This document shows positions 1 to 8,200 of a DNA stretch of 8,285 bases, one piece after another. The position numbers were made by a program, and so were the translations under genes. The stretch comes from Acidobacteriota bacterium (GTDB lineage: Bacteria > Acidobacteriota > Vicinamibacteria > Vicinamibacterales > UBA8438). The DNA lies in the NCBI GenBank assembly GCA_011523485.1, contig WTGR01000542.1, positions 1-8,285 of the forward strand, written 5' to 3'. The first letter of the stretch is position 1; each line of letters opens with the position of its first letter. The notes below the pieces were generated by a model. The model made no database searches. It was not told the origin of the DNA and saw nothing but the letters and a program-made list of their open reading frames with translations.

Positions 1-1
1 G

Positions 2-370
2 CAGACGACGTCCGGCCAGGAGAATCCCTTCACCGGGACCTCCTTCCGGCTCGATGCGGGGGACGTCCGCGTGTCGTCGCGCGGCTTCGAGGCCGGCGCC
101 CGGACGCACTGGCACACGCACAGCGAGCAGTTGCTGTTCGTCAAGGAGGGCGGCCTGCGCTACCAGGTCGAGGGCCAGCCGGTCCGGGACATCGGCCTGC
201 ACGAGACCGCGCACCTGCCCCGCGGCGTCCGCCACTGGCACGGCGCGATCCCCGGCGAGGCGCTGACGCACGTTTCGATCACGTTCCCGAACGAGGCCGG
301 CGAGCACCTGACCATCGAGTGGCTGGAGCCGGTCACGGACGACGTGTACGAGAGCGGCGCGGGGCAGTGA
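2..370 (+). CDS. Cupin-domain metalloprotein, 5'-truncated by window edge
   Basis: Small single-domain cupin (double-stranded beta-helix). The reading frame is open to the left edge and ends at TGA 368-370, so the true start is probably outside. GTG at 71 is in frame, but the residues encoded before it (ending GTSFRLDAGDVRVSS) look like normal N-terminal cupin sequence. Both cupin motifs are visible. Motif 1 is G-x5-HTH-x2-Q-x6-G, with His codons at 113 and 119 and Gln at 128. Motif 2 is P-x-G-x2-HWHGA, with His codons at 233 and 239. Gln replaces the usual motif-1 Glu, and HWHGA is present; both recall manganese-dependent cupin hydroxynitrile-lyase-like proteins and the cupins found beside carboxymuconolactone decarboxylases. 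That places it among small cytosolic metal-binding enzymes or stress/detoxification proteins, but the substrate cannot be read from sequence. It converges on the ATPase remnant; a hairpin begins 29 nt after its stop. Domain call firm, enzymatic role unknown. Confidence 0.88.
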   Translation, partial: QTTSGQENPFTGTSFRLDAGDVRVSSRGFEAGARTHWHTHSEQLLFVKEGGLRYQVEGQPVRDIGLHETAHLPRGVRHWHGAIPGEALTHVSITFPNEAGEHLTIEWLEPVTDDVYESGAGQ

Positions 371-399
371 CGGCGAACGCGTCGCGCTGAGTCGACAGG

Positions 400-436
400 C
401 ATGTCGCGGCCGGTCTCTCGGGTCGGCCGCGACATG
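400..436. terminator. Perfect 13-bp inverted repeat between convergent genes (possible terminator)
   Basis: Arms 400-412 (CATGTCGCGGCCG) and 424-436 (CGGCCGCGACATG) are exact reverse complements separated by an 11-nt loop. The very GC-rich stem starts 29 nt after the cupin stop codon and lies between two genes that point at each other, which fits an intrinsic or hairpin-assisted terminator. Neither strand has a following T tract, so it is not a canonical rho-independent terminator. Its right arm ends exactly where recognisable ATPase coding sequence begins, so it could instead mark a recombination or insertion junction. Confidence 0.45.
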
Positions 437-570
437 TCCCACAGGGCCAGCGCCTGCATCGCGGAGGTCTTTCCCGAGTTGTTCGGGCCGATGAAGACCA
501 CCGGGTCGCCGAGCTCGATCTCGACCTCGCCGAAGCGCTTGAAGTTCCGGACCGTGAGCTTCGTCAGCAT
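436..570 (-). pseudogene. N-terminal remnant of a RecF/OLD-like AAA ATPase
   Basis: The ATG at 568-570 opens a frame whose first 45 residues are typical of the N-terminus of AAA_15/AAA_21-type (RecF/SMC/OLD-like) ATPases. It begins MLTKLTVRNFKRF, continues with a beta-strand segment, then a Walker A motif GPNNSGKT at residues 28-35, and ends QALALWD. Full-length members run several hundred residues with ABC signature, Walker B and often a Toprim nuclease. Here the similarity stops at Asp45 (codon 436-438). The frame stays open to 160, but its tail is only the inverted repeat followed by antisense of the cupin gene, so Walker B, signature and D-loop are absent and ATP hydrolysis is not expected. 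The start is 13 nt after the stop of the upstream STAND gene, so the two were probably co-transcribed. A weak AGG lies about 10 nt before the ATG. Intact relatives would be a DNA-repair or defence-type ATPase. A metagenome assembly join is an alternative to real truncation. Confidence 0.75.
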
Positions 571-583
571 CGTGCGGGACCTG

Positions 584-3500
584 CTAGCGCTCGAGCTGCT
601 CGAGCGCGCTCCGCGCGTCGCCGATCTGGAGCAGGCAGAGGCGGTCGACGAGATCCAGCGCGCGCTTGGCCCACTCGTCGTCCTCGTGCTGGCGGCAGGC
701 GCGGAAGACGAGCGCAGCGACGGTGAGCGCGTCGGCGTGGCGGTCGTTGCGCGCGTCCCGCGCCTCGTCGGCGAAGCGGTCGAGGAACTTCTCGCAGACC
801 GTGCAGGCGGCGCCCGGCAGCGGTTCGCGCGACGCCTCCAGCGTGTCGAGAATCGACGCGGGGTCGTCGCCGAACGCCTTGCTGGCGCTGAACGCCTCGA
901 TGAGATCGCCGTAGGTGTCGAGCGGCTCGTCCTGCACGTGCCGGAAGCAGGTCGCCGCCCGGCGTCGGACCGCGTCGTCGTCGTCGTCGAACAGCGCGGT
1001 GAGCGTCGTGGCCGACCAGCGCCGGTACTCCGGAATCGCCAGATTGGCGGCGGCTACGTGCGCTACGCCGAGTCGGTGCGCGGGCCCGCCGCGCGCGGCG
1101 GCGGCGGCCAGATCCGCGGCGCTGCGGTGCTCCGGCTCCGCGCTCATCGCGGCGACGGCGGGTTGGGTCGCGCCGCCGGCGGGTTTCACGGCGCCGGCGT
1201 GCTCCAGCGCGCCCAGGCTGGCCAGGCGCGCCCCGGCCTCGCAGACCTCCGCCGCGGACGATTGCAGCATGCGCTCGACGACGGGGCGCACGTCGGTGAA
1301 GCGGTCGCGCAGGCTGTCGCGGAGGAAGCCGTAGACCTGCGAGCTGGCGAGCAGGCGATCCTCGGACAGGTCGAGGCGATTGAAGAGCGTCATGCCGAGG
1401 GCCGGATCGCGGTCGGCGACAGCCCGGATCGCCGCCGCGGCGCACGCCCGCACCGAGGCGCTCGGGTCCCGGATCAGCCGATCGAGGGTGACCCGGAACC
1501 GGGAGATGTAGGCGGCGTCCTCGGCGATCAGCCCGCGGATGGCCTCGGCCGCGCTCCCGCGCGCGGTGTCGATGCCGACCTCTTCCTCCTGCCATGCAGT
1601 CGTGGCGGGGTCCTCGTGCTCGGTGGCGAGCCAGTGGAGCATGCGTACGGCGTCGTTCGGCAGCGACTCGCGGATGCTCCCGAGCACGTCGGCGATCGAG
1701 CGACCGCAGGCGCCGCGCGACTCCGCGAAGGCCTTCTGACAGACCTGGAGCTTGACGGCGGGCGGGGCGGCGGCGGTTTTCAGAGCCGCCAGCGTCCGGT
1801 CCAGATAGACGGGATGCGCGTTGGGAGGCAGCTTCAGCGCGAGCCGCGCAAAACGATCGGGGTCCTCGGCGGCGCGCGCTTCGAGGTGCCCCGCCAGTTC
1901 CCACTCGCCCCCCTTGAGCTCGTCGCGCGATGCCGGCGCCGGGGCCCTGTGGAGATGCCGCGCGATGGCCCCGAGCCACTGCTCGTCGCTCATGGCCTCG
2001 GCGGCACGCCGGTCGATCGGGGGCTCGACCGAATCGACGGCAATCGGCTGCCTACTGTCTCCGTCCTTCCCGAACTTGCGCTCGAGCGCCTGCGCGGCCG
2101 CGTTCGCACCGGCGCTGCGCAACTCGGCGGGCAGCGCCGAGAGCAGGGCCAGACGGGCCCGTCCGGCCTGCCGGTAGCCGCGGATGCCGCGCTCGTCGGG
2201 GGCTACGTAGTCGAGCAGCGCGCGCTCGAGACGCTCGCGCGATTCGCTGGCGCAGTGGGGAATCACTGCGCGAATCGTCTCCGTCGCGTACCACTGCGGG
2301 CTGTCGGAGAATCCGCACCGAAAACGCCACGATTCGTCGCAGAGCAATGTCACCGCCTCGTCCGCGTGCCGCGCGCCCGATCCCGCGTAGAGCGCCAGCA
2401 ACAGACGGTTCGCCACGTGGGTTTCGCGCCGGCGCAGGTCGCTGACGATGTCCGTCAGGACCTTCTCGCCGGCGCGCGCGACGGCCGCCAGCGCCGCCGC
2501 CAGCGCGTCGAGGCAGGCATGGTCGGCCTCCGGATACTCAGTCCTGGCGACGATCGGCCACACGGCGTCGTGCCGCGGCGGATTGCCGCCGGTCAGCGTG
2601 GCGTCCGAGAAATCGAGCACCGGATCCAGCACGTGTTCCACGAAGGCGCCGGGCGCGTGCTCGGCGGACCGTGCGAACAGCGCCGCCGCGTGGTCGTCGT
2701 AGCCCGGCAGCTCGTGGCTCCCCAGGTCCTGGCCCGTGGACTTCAGCACGGTCAGGCGTCGGCGGAAGCGGTGCCCCACGACTTCCGGCACCCACTCGGG
2801 GCGGTGCTCCCCCAGGCCCCGGAGCGCGCTCCAGAACGTGGCGTTCGCCGCGGTCCGGCCACGGGCCTCGTCCAGTGTGCCGTTGTCGACGAGGCGCAGG
2901 AACAGCTCGAAGAGTCGGCGGCTCGCGTGATGGTCGGCCCACTCCATGAAGGCGCGCAGCCGCGGAGTCCAAACGCCGCCGAGATCGGCATAGGGCTCCA
3001 GCAGGGCGGCGACCCGATCGGGAGCGTGGCGATGGTGCCGCCGCAGGTAGCCCACGGCGGCGCCGGCCAGACGGTCGTTGCCCGAGGCCAGCCAGCCGCC
3101 GGTCGGGCCGTACCTGTCGGTGAACGCGAACCACGACGCCGAGTCGAAGAAGCGCCGCCACGCGAGCGCCGACAACGGGTCCGGGTTCGCGGCGTCGTTC
3201 TCGATGGCCTGCAACGCCGGCGCGATCCAGTTCTCCCAGACCGTCCACTCCCGCCCGGTCGGATCCGGGACGTCGGCGAGGGTCGCGAACGCGAGATCCT
3301 TGACGTGCGGCCGGATGCGCTCGCCGGCGAGCAGTCCGCGCAGCTCCCGCACGTACTGCGACGGGTCCGCGTCCCGCAGGTACGCCAGCGTCTGGCGGAT
3401 CCGGGTGCGGTGGGACAGATGCTGGGACGAGCCCTCCAGAGACGACGTCAGCGATTCCCGCCGGTGGAAGAACACGCGCGCGGCGCAGTAGTCGAAAAGG

Positions 3501-5137
3501 CTCTCGTGACCGAACCCGCAGCGACGCCCGTCGACGGCCACCACGCCCGCCGCGGCCAGGTGCTCCAGGTACGCGGGGGAGACCTCGTCCAACCGCTCCA
3601 CCGGGACGGTGCGTTTCCGCGAGGAGATCATCTCTTCGCAGAGGGTTCCGACGACGGCCATCCACTGGTCCGGCAGCGGCGCGGCCCGGGTGGCGACGGC
3701 GCGGCGCTTTGCGGTCCAGTACCTGTCGAACAGGGCCGTCGCCGTGGCGAACGCCGGCGGGCTCGACGCGTCGGCCCCGCTTGCGAGCAGGAGATGCAGG
3801 TGCTGGGGAAGCCGCAGGATTTCCAACTCGCGATCGTCGTACGCTTCCGGGTCGAGTCCCGCTCCCGCCAGCGTCTCCTCGACCTCGCGTCGGTCGAGTT
3901 CGGCTACCTCGATCCGCGCTTCGGCAGCGGGCAGGAGCCGCCGCAGGGCAGGATCGTTCCGCCAGTCGAAGGCCCGGCAGACGACGACGGTGTGGATTGG
4001 CGCCCGCGGGCGGATTCCGCGCGCTTCCTGCATCACCAGTTCGACGAGGCCGCCGGCGCCGGCGCCGTCGCCGGACGGATCGGCGGCCGTGTCCACCTGG
4101 TCGACGATCAGGACACCGGCCCGTCCGGCCGCCCGGGCCGCCTCGGCAAGCACCAGGACCGGCGATTCTTCCAGATCGAGGTGGCGTCCCAGGTCCGTGG
4201 CGGTCGCCGCCGTGATCACGTGGTCGAGCCGGAATGCCAGAACCGGCAGACCCCGCGCCCGCGCGGCATCCGCCACGTCGACGACGCAGGCGGTCTTGCC
4301 GGCTCCCGCCCTCCCGGTCAGGACGCTCTCGCTCGCCGTTTCTTCCAGACGCGCCTTCAGCCTTGCCGCCGCCTCCCGCGGCAGCACCGTTCCCCGAATC
4401 AGCCCCCGGCGCGCGCCGTCCAGGTAGCGGTCCGTCGCGCGCGCCACCGCGGCGCCCGCTCGGCCGGCGTCGTGCAGGCGGCGTGGCCGGAATCCGCGCC
4501 GGGCGAGCCGCTCGACCAGCCCCCGGCTGGTCATCGTCCGCTGCCCGGCGCCCTCCACGATCGCTCGCAGCCGTGCGACCAGCGTGCCGGGGTCCGCACC
4601 GAAGAGCGTCTGCAGCCCCCGGCGCACCTGCTTCTCCACCTCCCGCTCGCCGACCGTCCGGACCTCGATCCGCCGCAGCCGGTCGAACGCCGCCGGCGCT
4701 TCGCAGACCCAGCAGCGGAGCAGCCTCGCGAACCATTCCCGGCGGGCGCGGTTGGTCAGCCACTCGCGCTCGAACGCCTCCGGCGAGTCCGAGCTCGCCG
4801 CCGCCGCGCAGGGACCGGAGAGTTCCGGGGCCGCGCTGCCGGACACCAGGACGAACCGGTCGTCGTTGCCGCCCAGACGGTCGCCGGCGGTCTGCAGCGG
4901 CCCGGCCGCGTTGTCGAGGGCCGTGAGGCTCAACGCCCCGGTCGGGTGCCGGAGTCGCGCGTAGTGGACCTCCCGCTCCACGTCCGTGGTTACGATCAGC
5001 TCCGCGCGACCGGCCGCGAGGGCCTCGATTCGCAGGGTCTCGGCGCCGCCGTGCAGCAGGCGCACGCACTCCGCCAGCGTCCACCAGTGCTCGTAGCGGT
5101 TGCCGGCCGCGTCGGCGGGGCCGTCCGGATGCCTCAT
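584..5137 (-). CDS. Large STAND/NACHT-like P-loop NTPase with nuclease-like N-terminus (candidate defence sensor)
   Basis: Cytosolic protein of 1517 residues without signal peptide or membrane segment. Residues ~11-64 (AGNRYEHWWTLAECVRLL, E38, E46, then VHYARLRH) resemble the PD-(D/E)xK-like effector module that opens many STAND ATPases, but the usual HQVKR segment reads HYARL. Residues ~92-222 form a helical connector starting DRFVLVSGSAAPEL. The NTPase has Walker A GRAGAGKT (275-282), Walker B VLIVDQVD (342-349) and a sensor-like VVVCRAFDWRNDPALRRLL (384-402). A winged-helix-like segment ends in GFGHESLFDYCAARVFF (541-557). The rest, ~560-1517, is alpha-helical with HEAT-like units (e.g. 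1221-1255, 1382-1401) and would be the sensing superstructure. In Avs-type family members, ligand binding to the C-terminal repeats drives oligomerisation and effector activation; that role here is inferred. A stop lies 12 codons before the ATG, so the start is well bounded although no Shine-Dalgarno is seen. Stop TAG at 584-586. Probably one transcript with the ATPase remnant 13 nt downstream, divergent from the receptor gene. Confidence 0.88.
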   Translation of the reverse strand: MRHPDGPADAAGNRYEHWWTLAECVRLLHGGAETLRIEALAAGRAELIVTTDVEREVHYARLRHPTGALSLTALDNAAGPLQTAGDRLGGNDDRFVLVSGSAAPELSGPCAAAASSDSPEAFEREWLTNRARREWFARLLRCWVCEAPAAFDRLRRIEVRTVGEREVEKQVRRGLQTLFGADPGTLVARLRAIVEGAGQRTMTSRGLVERLARRGFRPRRLHDAGRAGAAVARATDRYLDGARRGLIRGTVLPREAAARLKARLEETASESVLTGRAGAGKTACVVDVADAARARGLPVLAFRLDHVITAATATDLGRHLDLEESPVLVLAEAARAAGRAGVLIVDQVDTAADPSGDGAGAGGLVELVMQEARGIRPRAPIHTVVVCRAFDWRNDPALRRLLPAAEARIEVAELDRREVEETLAGAGLDPEAYDDRELEILRLPQHLHLLLASGADASSPPAFATATALFDRYWTAKRRAVATRAAPLPDQWMAVVGTLCEEMISSRKRTVPVERLDEVSPAYLEHLAAAGVVAVDGRRCGFGHESLFDYCAARVFFHRRESLTSSLEGSSQHLSHRTRIRQTLAYLRDADPSQYVRELRGLLAGERIRPHVKDLAFATLADVPDPTGREWTVWENWIAPALQAIENDAANPDPLSALAWRRFFDSASWFAFTDRYGPTGGWLASGNDRLAGAAVGYLRRHHRHAPDRVAALLEPYADLGGVWTPRLRAFMEWADHHASRRLFELFLRLVDNGTLDEARGRTAANATFWSALRGLGEHRPEWVPEVVGHRFRRRLTVLKSTGQDLGSHELPGYDDHAAALFARSAEHAPGAFVEHVLDPVLDFSDATLTGGNPPRHDAVWPIVARTEYPEADHACLDALAAALAAVARAGEKVLTDIVSDLRRRETHVANRLLLALYAGSGARHADEAVTLLCDESWRFRCGFSDSPQWYATETIRAVIPHCASESRERLERALLDYVAPDERGIRGYRQAGRARLALLSALPAELRSAGANAAAQALERKFGKDGDSRQPIAVDSVEPPIDRRAAEAMSDEQWLGAIARHLHRAPAPASRDELKGGEWELAGHLEARAAEDPDRFARLALKLPPNAHPVYLDRTLAALKTAAAPPAVKLQVCQKAFAESRGACGRSIADVLGSIRESLPNDAVRMLHWLATEHEDPATTAWQEEEVGIDTARGSAAEAIRGLIAEDAAYISRFRVTLDRLIRDPSASVRACAAAAIRAVADRDPALGMTLFNRLDLSEDRLLASSQVYGFLRDSLRDRFTDVRPVVERMLQSSAAEVCEAGARLASLGALEHAGAVKPAGGATQPAVAAMSAEPEHRSAADLAAAAARGGPAHRLGVAHVAAANLAIPEYRRWSATTLTALFDDDDDAVRRRAATCFRHVQDEPLDTYGDLIEAFSASKAFGDDPASILDTLEASREPLPGAACTVCEKFLDRFADEARDARNDRHADALTVAALVFRACRQHEDDEWAKRALDLVDRLCLLQIGDARSALEQLER
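974..988. repeat. (GTC)5 trinucleotide run encoding Asp5 in the STAND gene
   Basis: Five tandem GTC units on the + strand read as five GAC codons (Asp1384-1388) on the - strand. They sit in the loop before a HEAT-like helix that continues AVRRRAATCFRHV. A perfect triplet run of this kind can change length without breaking the frame, so it may vary between strains. Confidence 0.6.
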
Positions 5138-5154
5138 CGATGCAGGAGGGCTAC

Positions 5155-5176
5155 GTGTAGTCCCGAATGGCTACAC
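5155..5176. promoter_or_regulatory. Dyad in the divergent intergenic region, possible operator
   Basis: GTGTAG (5155-5160) and CTACAC (5171-5176) are exact reverse complements, 10 nt apart, with centre-to-centre spacing of about 16 bp, which suits a dimeric regulator. They lie in the 96-bp gap between the divergent STAND and receptor starts, 17-39 bp upstream of the STAND ATG. I could not recognise convincing -35/-10 pairs on either strand; TACACT at 5172-5177 is a weak -10-like match only. The rest of the gap is GC-rich (with a GGCCGGCC palindrome at 5185-5192) and shows nothing else. Confidence 0.25.
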
Positions 5177-5233
5177 TTGTGCGTGGCCGGCCGCGAGCGC
5201 GCCGCCGCGTCCACCGTCGACCTGGCACTACTG

Positions 5234-8200
5234 ATGCGAACCATGACACCAACTGTACTTCACGAGTTCCGGTATGCCGCGCCGCGTCACGCCGTGCGGG
5301 GCCTGACCGCGGCCATGCTTCTGGTCGCACTCGTCGGCCCGGGCGTGCCGGACGTCGCGGCGCAGGCCGGGACCACCACCGGCGTCATCCGCGGGGCCGT
5401 TCGCGACCCGGCCGGCGATCCGGTGCCGGGAACCCTGATCGTCATCCAGAACCGCGACACCGACCTGTTGACGACGGTCGAAACGGGTTCGTCCGGCACA
5501 TTCGTCCGCGCCCTGCTGCCGCCCGGCACCTACGACCTGACCGTGGCCCCGGCGACCGCCGGGTTCGGCACCGAGCGCATCGAGGGAGCGGTCCTGCGGG
5601 TCGGGGGGATGCTCGACCTGTCGGTGGAGCTGCGGATCGTGGTGGCCGAGACGGTGACCGTCGTCAGCGAGGCGCCGCGCGTGATCGACACCACGGACGT
5701 CACGCGCTCCCAACGCATCCAGGAGGACGTCGTCGATGCGTTGCCGAGCGACGGCCGCAACTTCGTGAACCTGGCCCTGCTCACCCCGGGTGCGTCGATC
5801 TCGCAGGGGCCCGACGGCGACGAGCTGAACATCAGCGGCCAGCGCGGCATCTTCAACAACTTCATCGTCGACGGGGCGGATTTCAACAATCCCTTCTTCG
5901 GCGAGCAGCGGGGCGGACAGCGGCCCGCCTTCACCTTCAACCAGGACGCCATCGAGGACCTGGTGGTGGTGAACCAGGGCGCTACCGCCGAGTTCGGCCG
6001 CTCGGCCGGCGGCTTCGTCAACGTGATCACCAAGTCGGGGACGAACGACCTGAGCGGCTCGGCGCACTACTTCGGCCAGTGGGACGAGATGGCGGCGCCG
6101 TTTCCGGCGGCGCGGGGAGGCGGGAAGCCCGACTTCGGCCGGAACCAGGCCGGCGCCACGCTGGGAGGCCCCCTCGTGCGCGACCGGGCCTTCTTTTTCC
6201 TCGCCTACGACCAGCAGGCAGCGAACGAGACCAAGCAGGCGGTCCGGCACGTCGTGAACCCGGCCAACCTGGAGCGGCTCGGCAGCTTCCTGCAGGCGCG
6301 CTGGCCGGGGCTGTTCGACGACGAGTTCGGGCCGATCCGGCGCACCGACGACGCGCGGTCGCTGCTCGCCAAGCTGGATTTCAACCTCGACGGCCGGCAC
6401 CAGGCGTCGTTCAAGTACAACTACACGTGGGCGGAGCAGGTGAACGGCACCTTCGACGTCGACGCCTGGGGGGCGTCGATGAACGGGATCGAGGGGGACG
6501 AGTCGCACGCCTTCAACGGCAGCCTGCGCTCCCTGCTCACCAACGCGCTCTCCAACGAGCTGCGCATCCAGTGGGCGCGCGAGGACCGGCCCCGCTGGTA
6601 CGACGGGCCGCTGCTGCCCGGCGCGCGCACCGCCGGCCCGCCGCAGTTCGAGCGGCTGGGCGGGCGTCCGTTCCCCGACATCGGCATGGATTTCGCCGAC
6701 GGGTTCCGGATCGGGCTGCCGTTCTTCCTCCCGATCGATCCGGCGTTCGACACCCGGCTGCAGGTGGTCGACAACGTGTCTTTCGCCACCGGCGACCACC
6801 TGTTCAAGGCGGGGCTGGAGTACAACCGGACCGGTGTCGAGCAGCAGTTCATCGGTTTCGCGAACGGACGCTACGTCTTCGACTCGGTCGACGGTTTCAT
6901 GGGTTTCGTCACCCAGGGCAACCGCTTCGTCACCTGCTCCGATGGATCGTCCAGCGCGCTGGGCGTCTGCCCGCCGGGGACCGGCGTCGCCGGGCCGGTT
7001 CTTCTCTACCTGCAGTCGGCGACCGTGCCCGGCGTGCCGGCCGAGCAGCTCGGCCTGCAGGCGTTCCGGGTCCACGAGCTGGGCGCGTTCCTGCAGGACA
7101 CCTGGCATCCGCACGACCGGGTGACGCTGGACCTCGGGCTCCGCTGGGAGGGGACCTGGCATCCCACGATGTTCGTCGAGCCGGCGGACACCTTCTTCGC
7201 GCCGTACCTCGACGATCCCCGGTTCCCGTCCGACGGCCGCATTCCGCACGATCTCGACAACTTCCAGCCGCGGGTCGGGCTGGCCTGGAATGTCGCCGGC
7301 GACGGCCGCACCGTGGTGCGCGCCAACGGGGGATCGTACGTGGCCCGCATCCCGATGCTGGTCTTCGCCCAGCACCGGTCGACCAACGGGGCCTTCCAGC
7401 AGACCCTGTTCCGCAGCAGCGCCGCCGCCGCGGCCCTCGGTCCGGTGCCCGCCATCGACGAGCTGATCGACGCGTCGGCCGCGCCGCCGTTCCTGCCCGA
7501 CATCCAGGTCGCCGACCGCGACCTGGAGCTGCCGCGCACCTGGTCGTTCAGCACCGGCCTGGACCGCGACATCGGACGCGGCGTGGCGGCCAGCGCCACC
7601 TTCGTCCACGCCAGGACCGGCCAGCTCTTCCGTTTCGTCAACCGCAACGATCCCGTGTTCGGCTCGCCGTTCGGCATCGGCACCCACCCGTCCGGGGGCG
7701 GCATCAACGCGCTGACCGTGGCGGAGAGCAGCGCGCGGTCGCGGTATCACGGACTGACGCTCGGGCTGCGCGGGCGGGGCGCGGTCCGCAACCGGCCGCT
7801 CACCTTCGAGACCCACTACACGCTGGCCTACGACCGCTCCGACGACGACAACGAGCGCGATCCGTTCGTCCTCCGCTACGCCAACGCCGGCAACCTCGCC
7901 CCGGAGTACGGCTGGTCGGACCGCGACCGCCGCCACCAGGTGAGCGGCTACCTGCTGGCCACGCTGCCGGGCGAGCTGCAATTGAACAACGTCGTGCGCT
8001 ACCTGTCGGCATCTCCGGTCTCCGAGCAGTGCGCCAACCGGGGCCTGCGGGCCGCGCAGCCGTCGGACCGCATCTGCGCCGACGGGACGATCCTCACACG
8101 CAACACCTTGCGGCGGGACAACGCCTTCTTCACCTGGGACATCCGCGTGTCGCGCCGCTTCGCCGTGGGCAACGGCACGGTCATCGAGCCGATCCTTGAG

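Noticed and set aside
160..435. Continuation of the ATPase frame (residues 46-136) as real protein
   Set aside because: This part is the inverted repeat and the antisense of the cupin gene; it does not resemble ATPase sequence.
2671..2949. Several 60-140-codon + strand frames antisense to the STAND gene (for example here, at 915-1334 and at 3609-4427)
   Set aside because: Ser/Arg/Ala-rich translations with no domain signature, lying entirely antisense to a coding gene, as expected at this GC content.
2538..5084. An 848-codon - strand open frame inside the STAND gene, and a similar 471-codon frame at 564-1979
   Set aside because: Gly/Arg/Pro-rich translations in the alternative frame of a high-GC gene; no recognisable domain and fully overlapped by the well-supported STAND frame.
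5144..5150. AGGAGGG on the + strand as a ribosome-binding site
   Set aside because: The nearest start (GTG 5155) is followed at once by TAG, and ATG 5167 leads only into the arginine-rich shadow frame; the receptor starts are 84 or more bases away.
5167..8199. A 1010-codon + strand open frame overlapping the receptor, plus a 917-codon - strand frame across 5228-7981
   Set aside because: Both are composition-driven shadows of the receptor gene. The + frame product is arginine-rich without domains, the - frame is low-complexity Val/Arg/Glu, while the frame beginning at 5234 gives unmistakable receptor motifs throughout.
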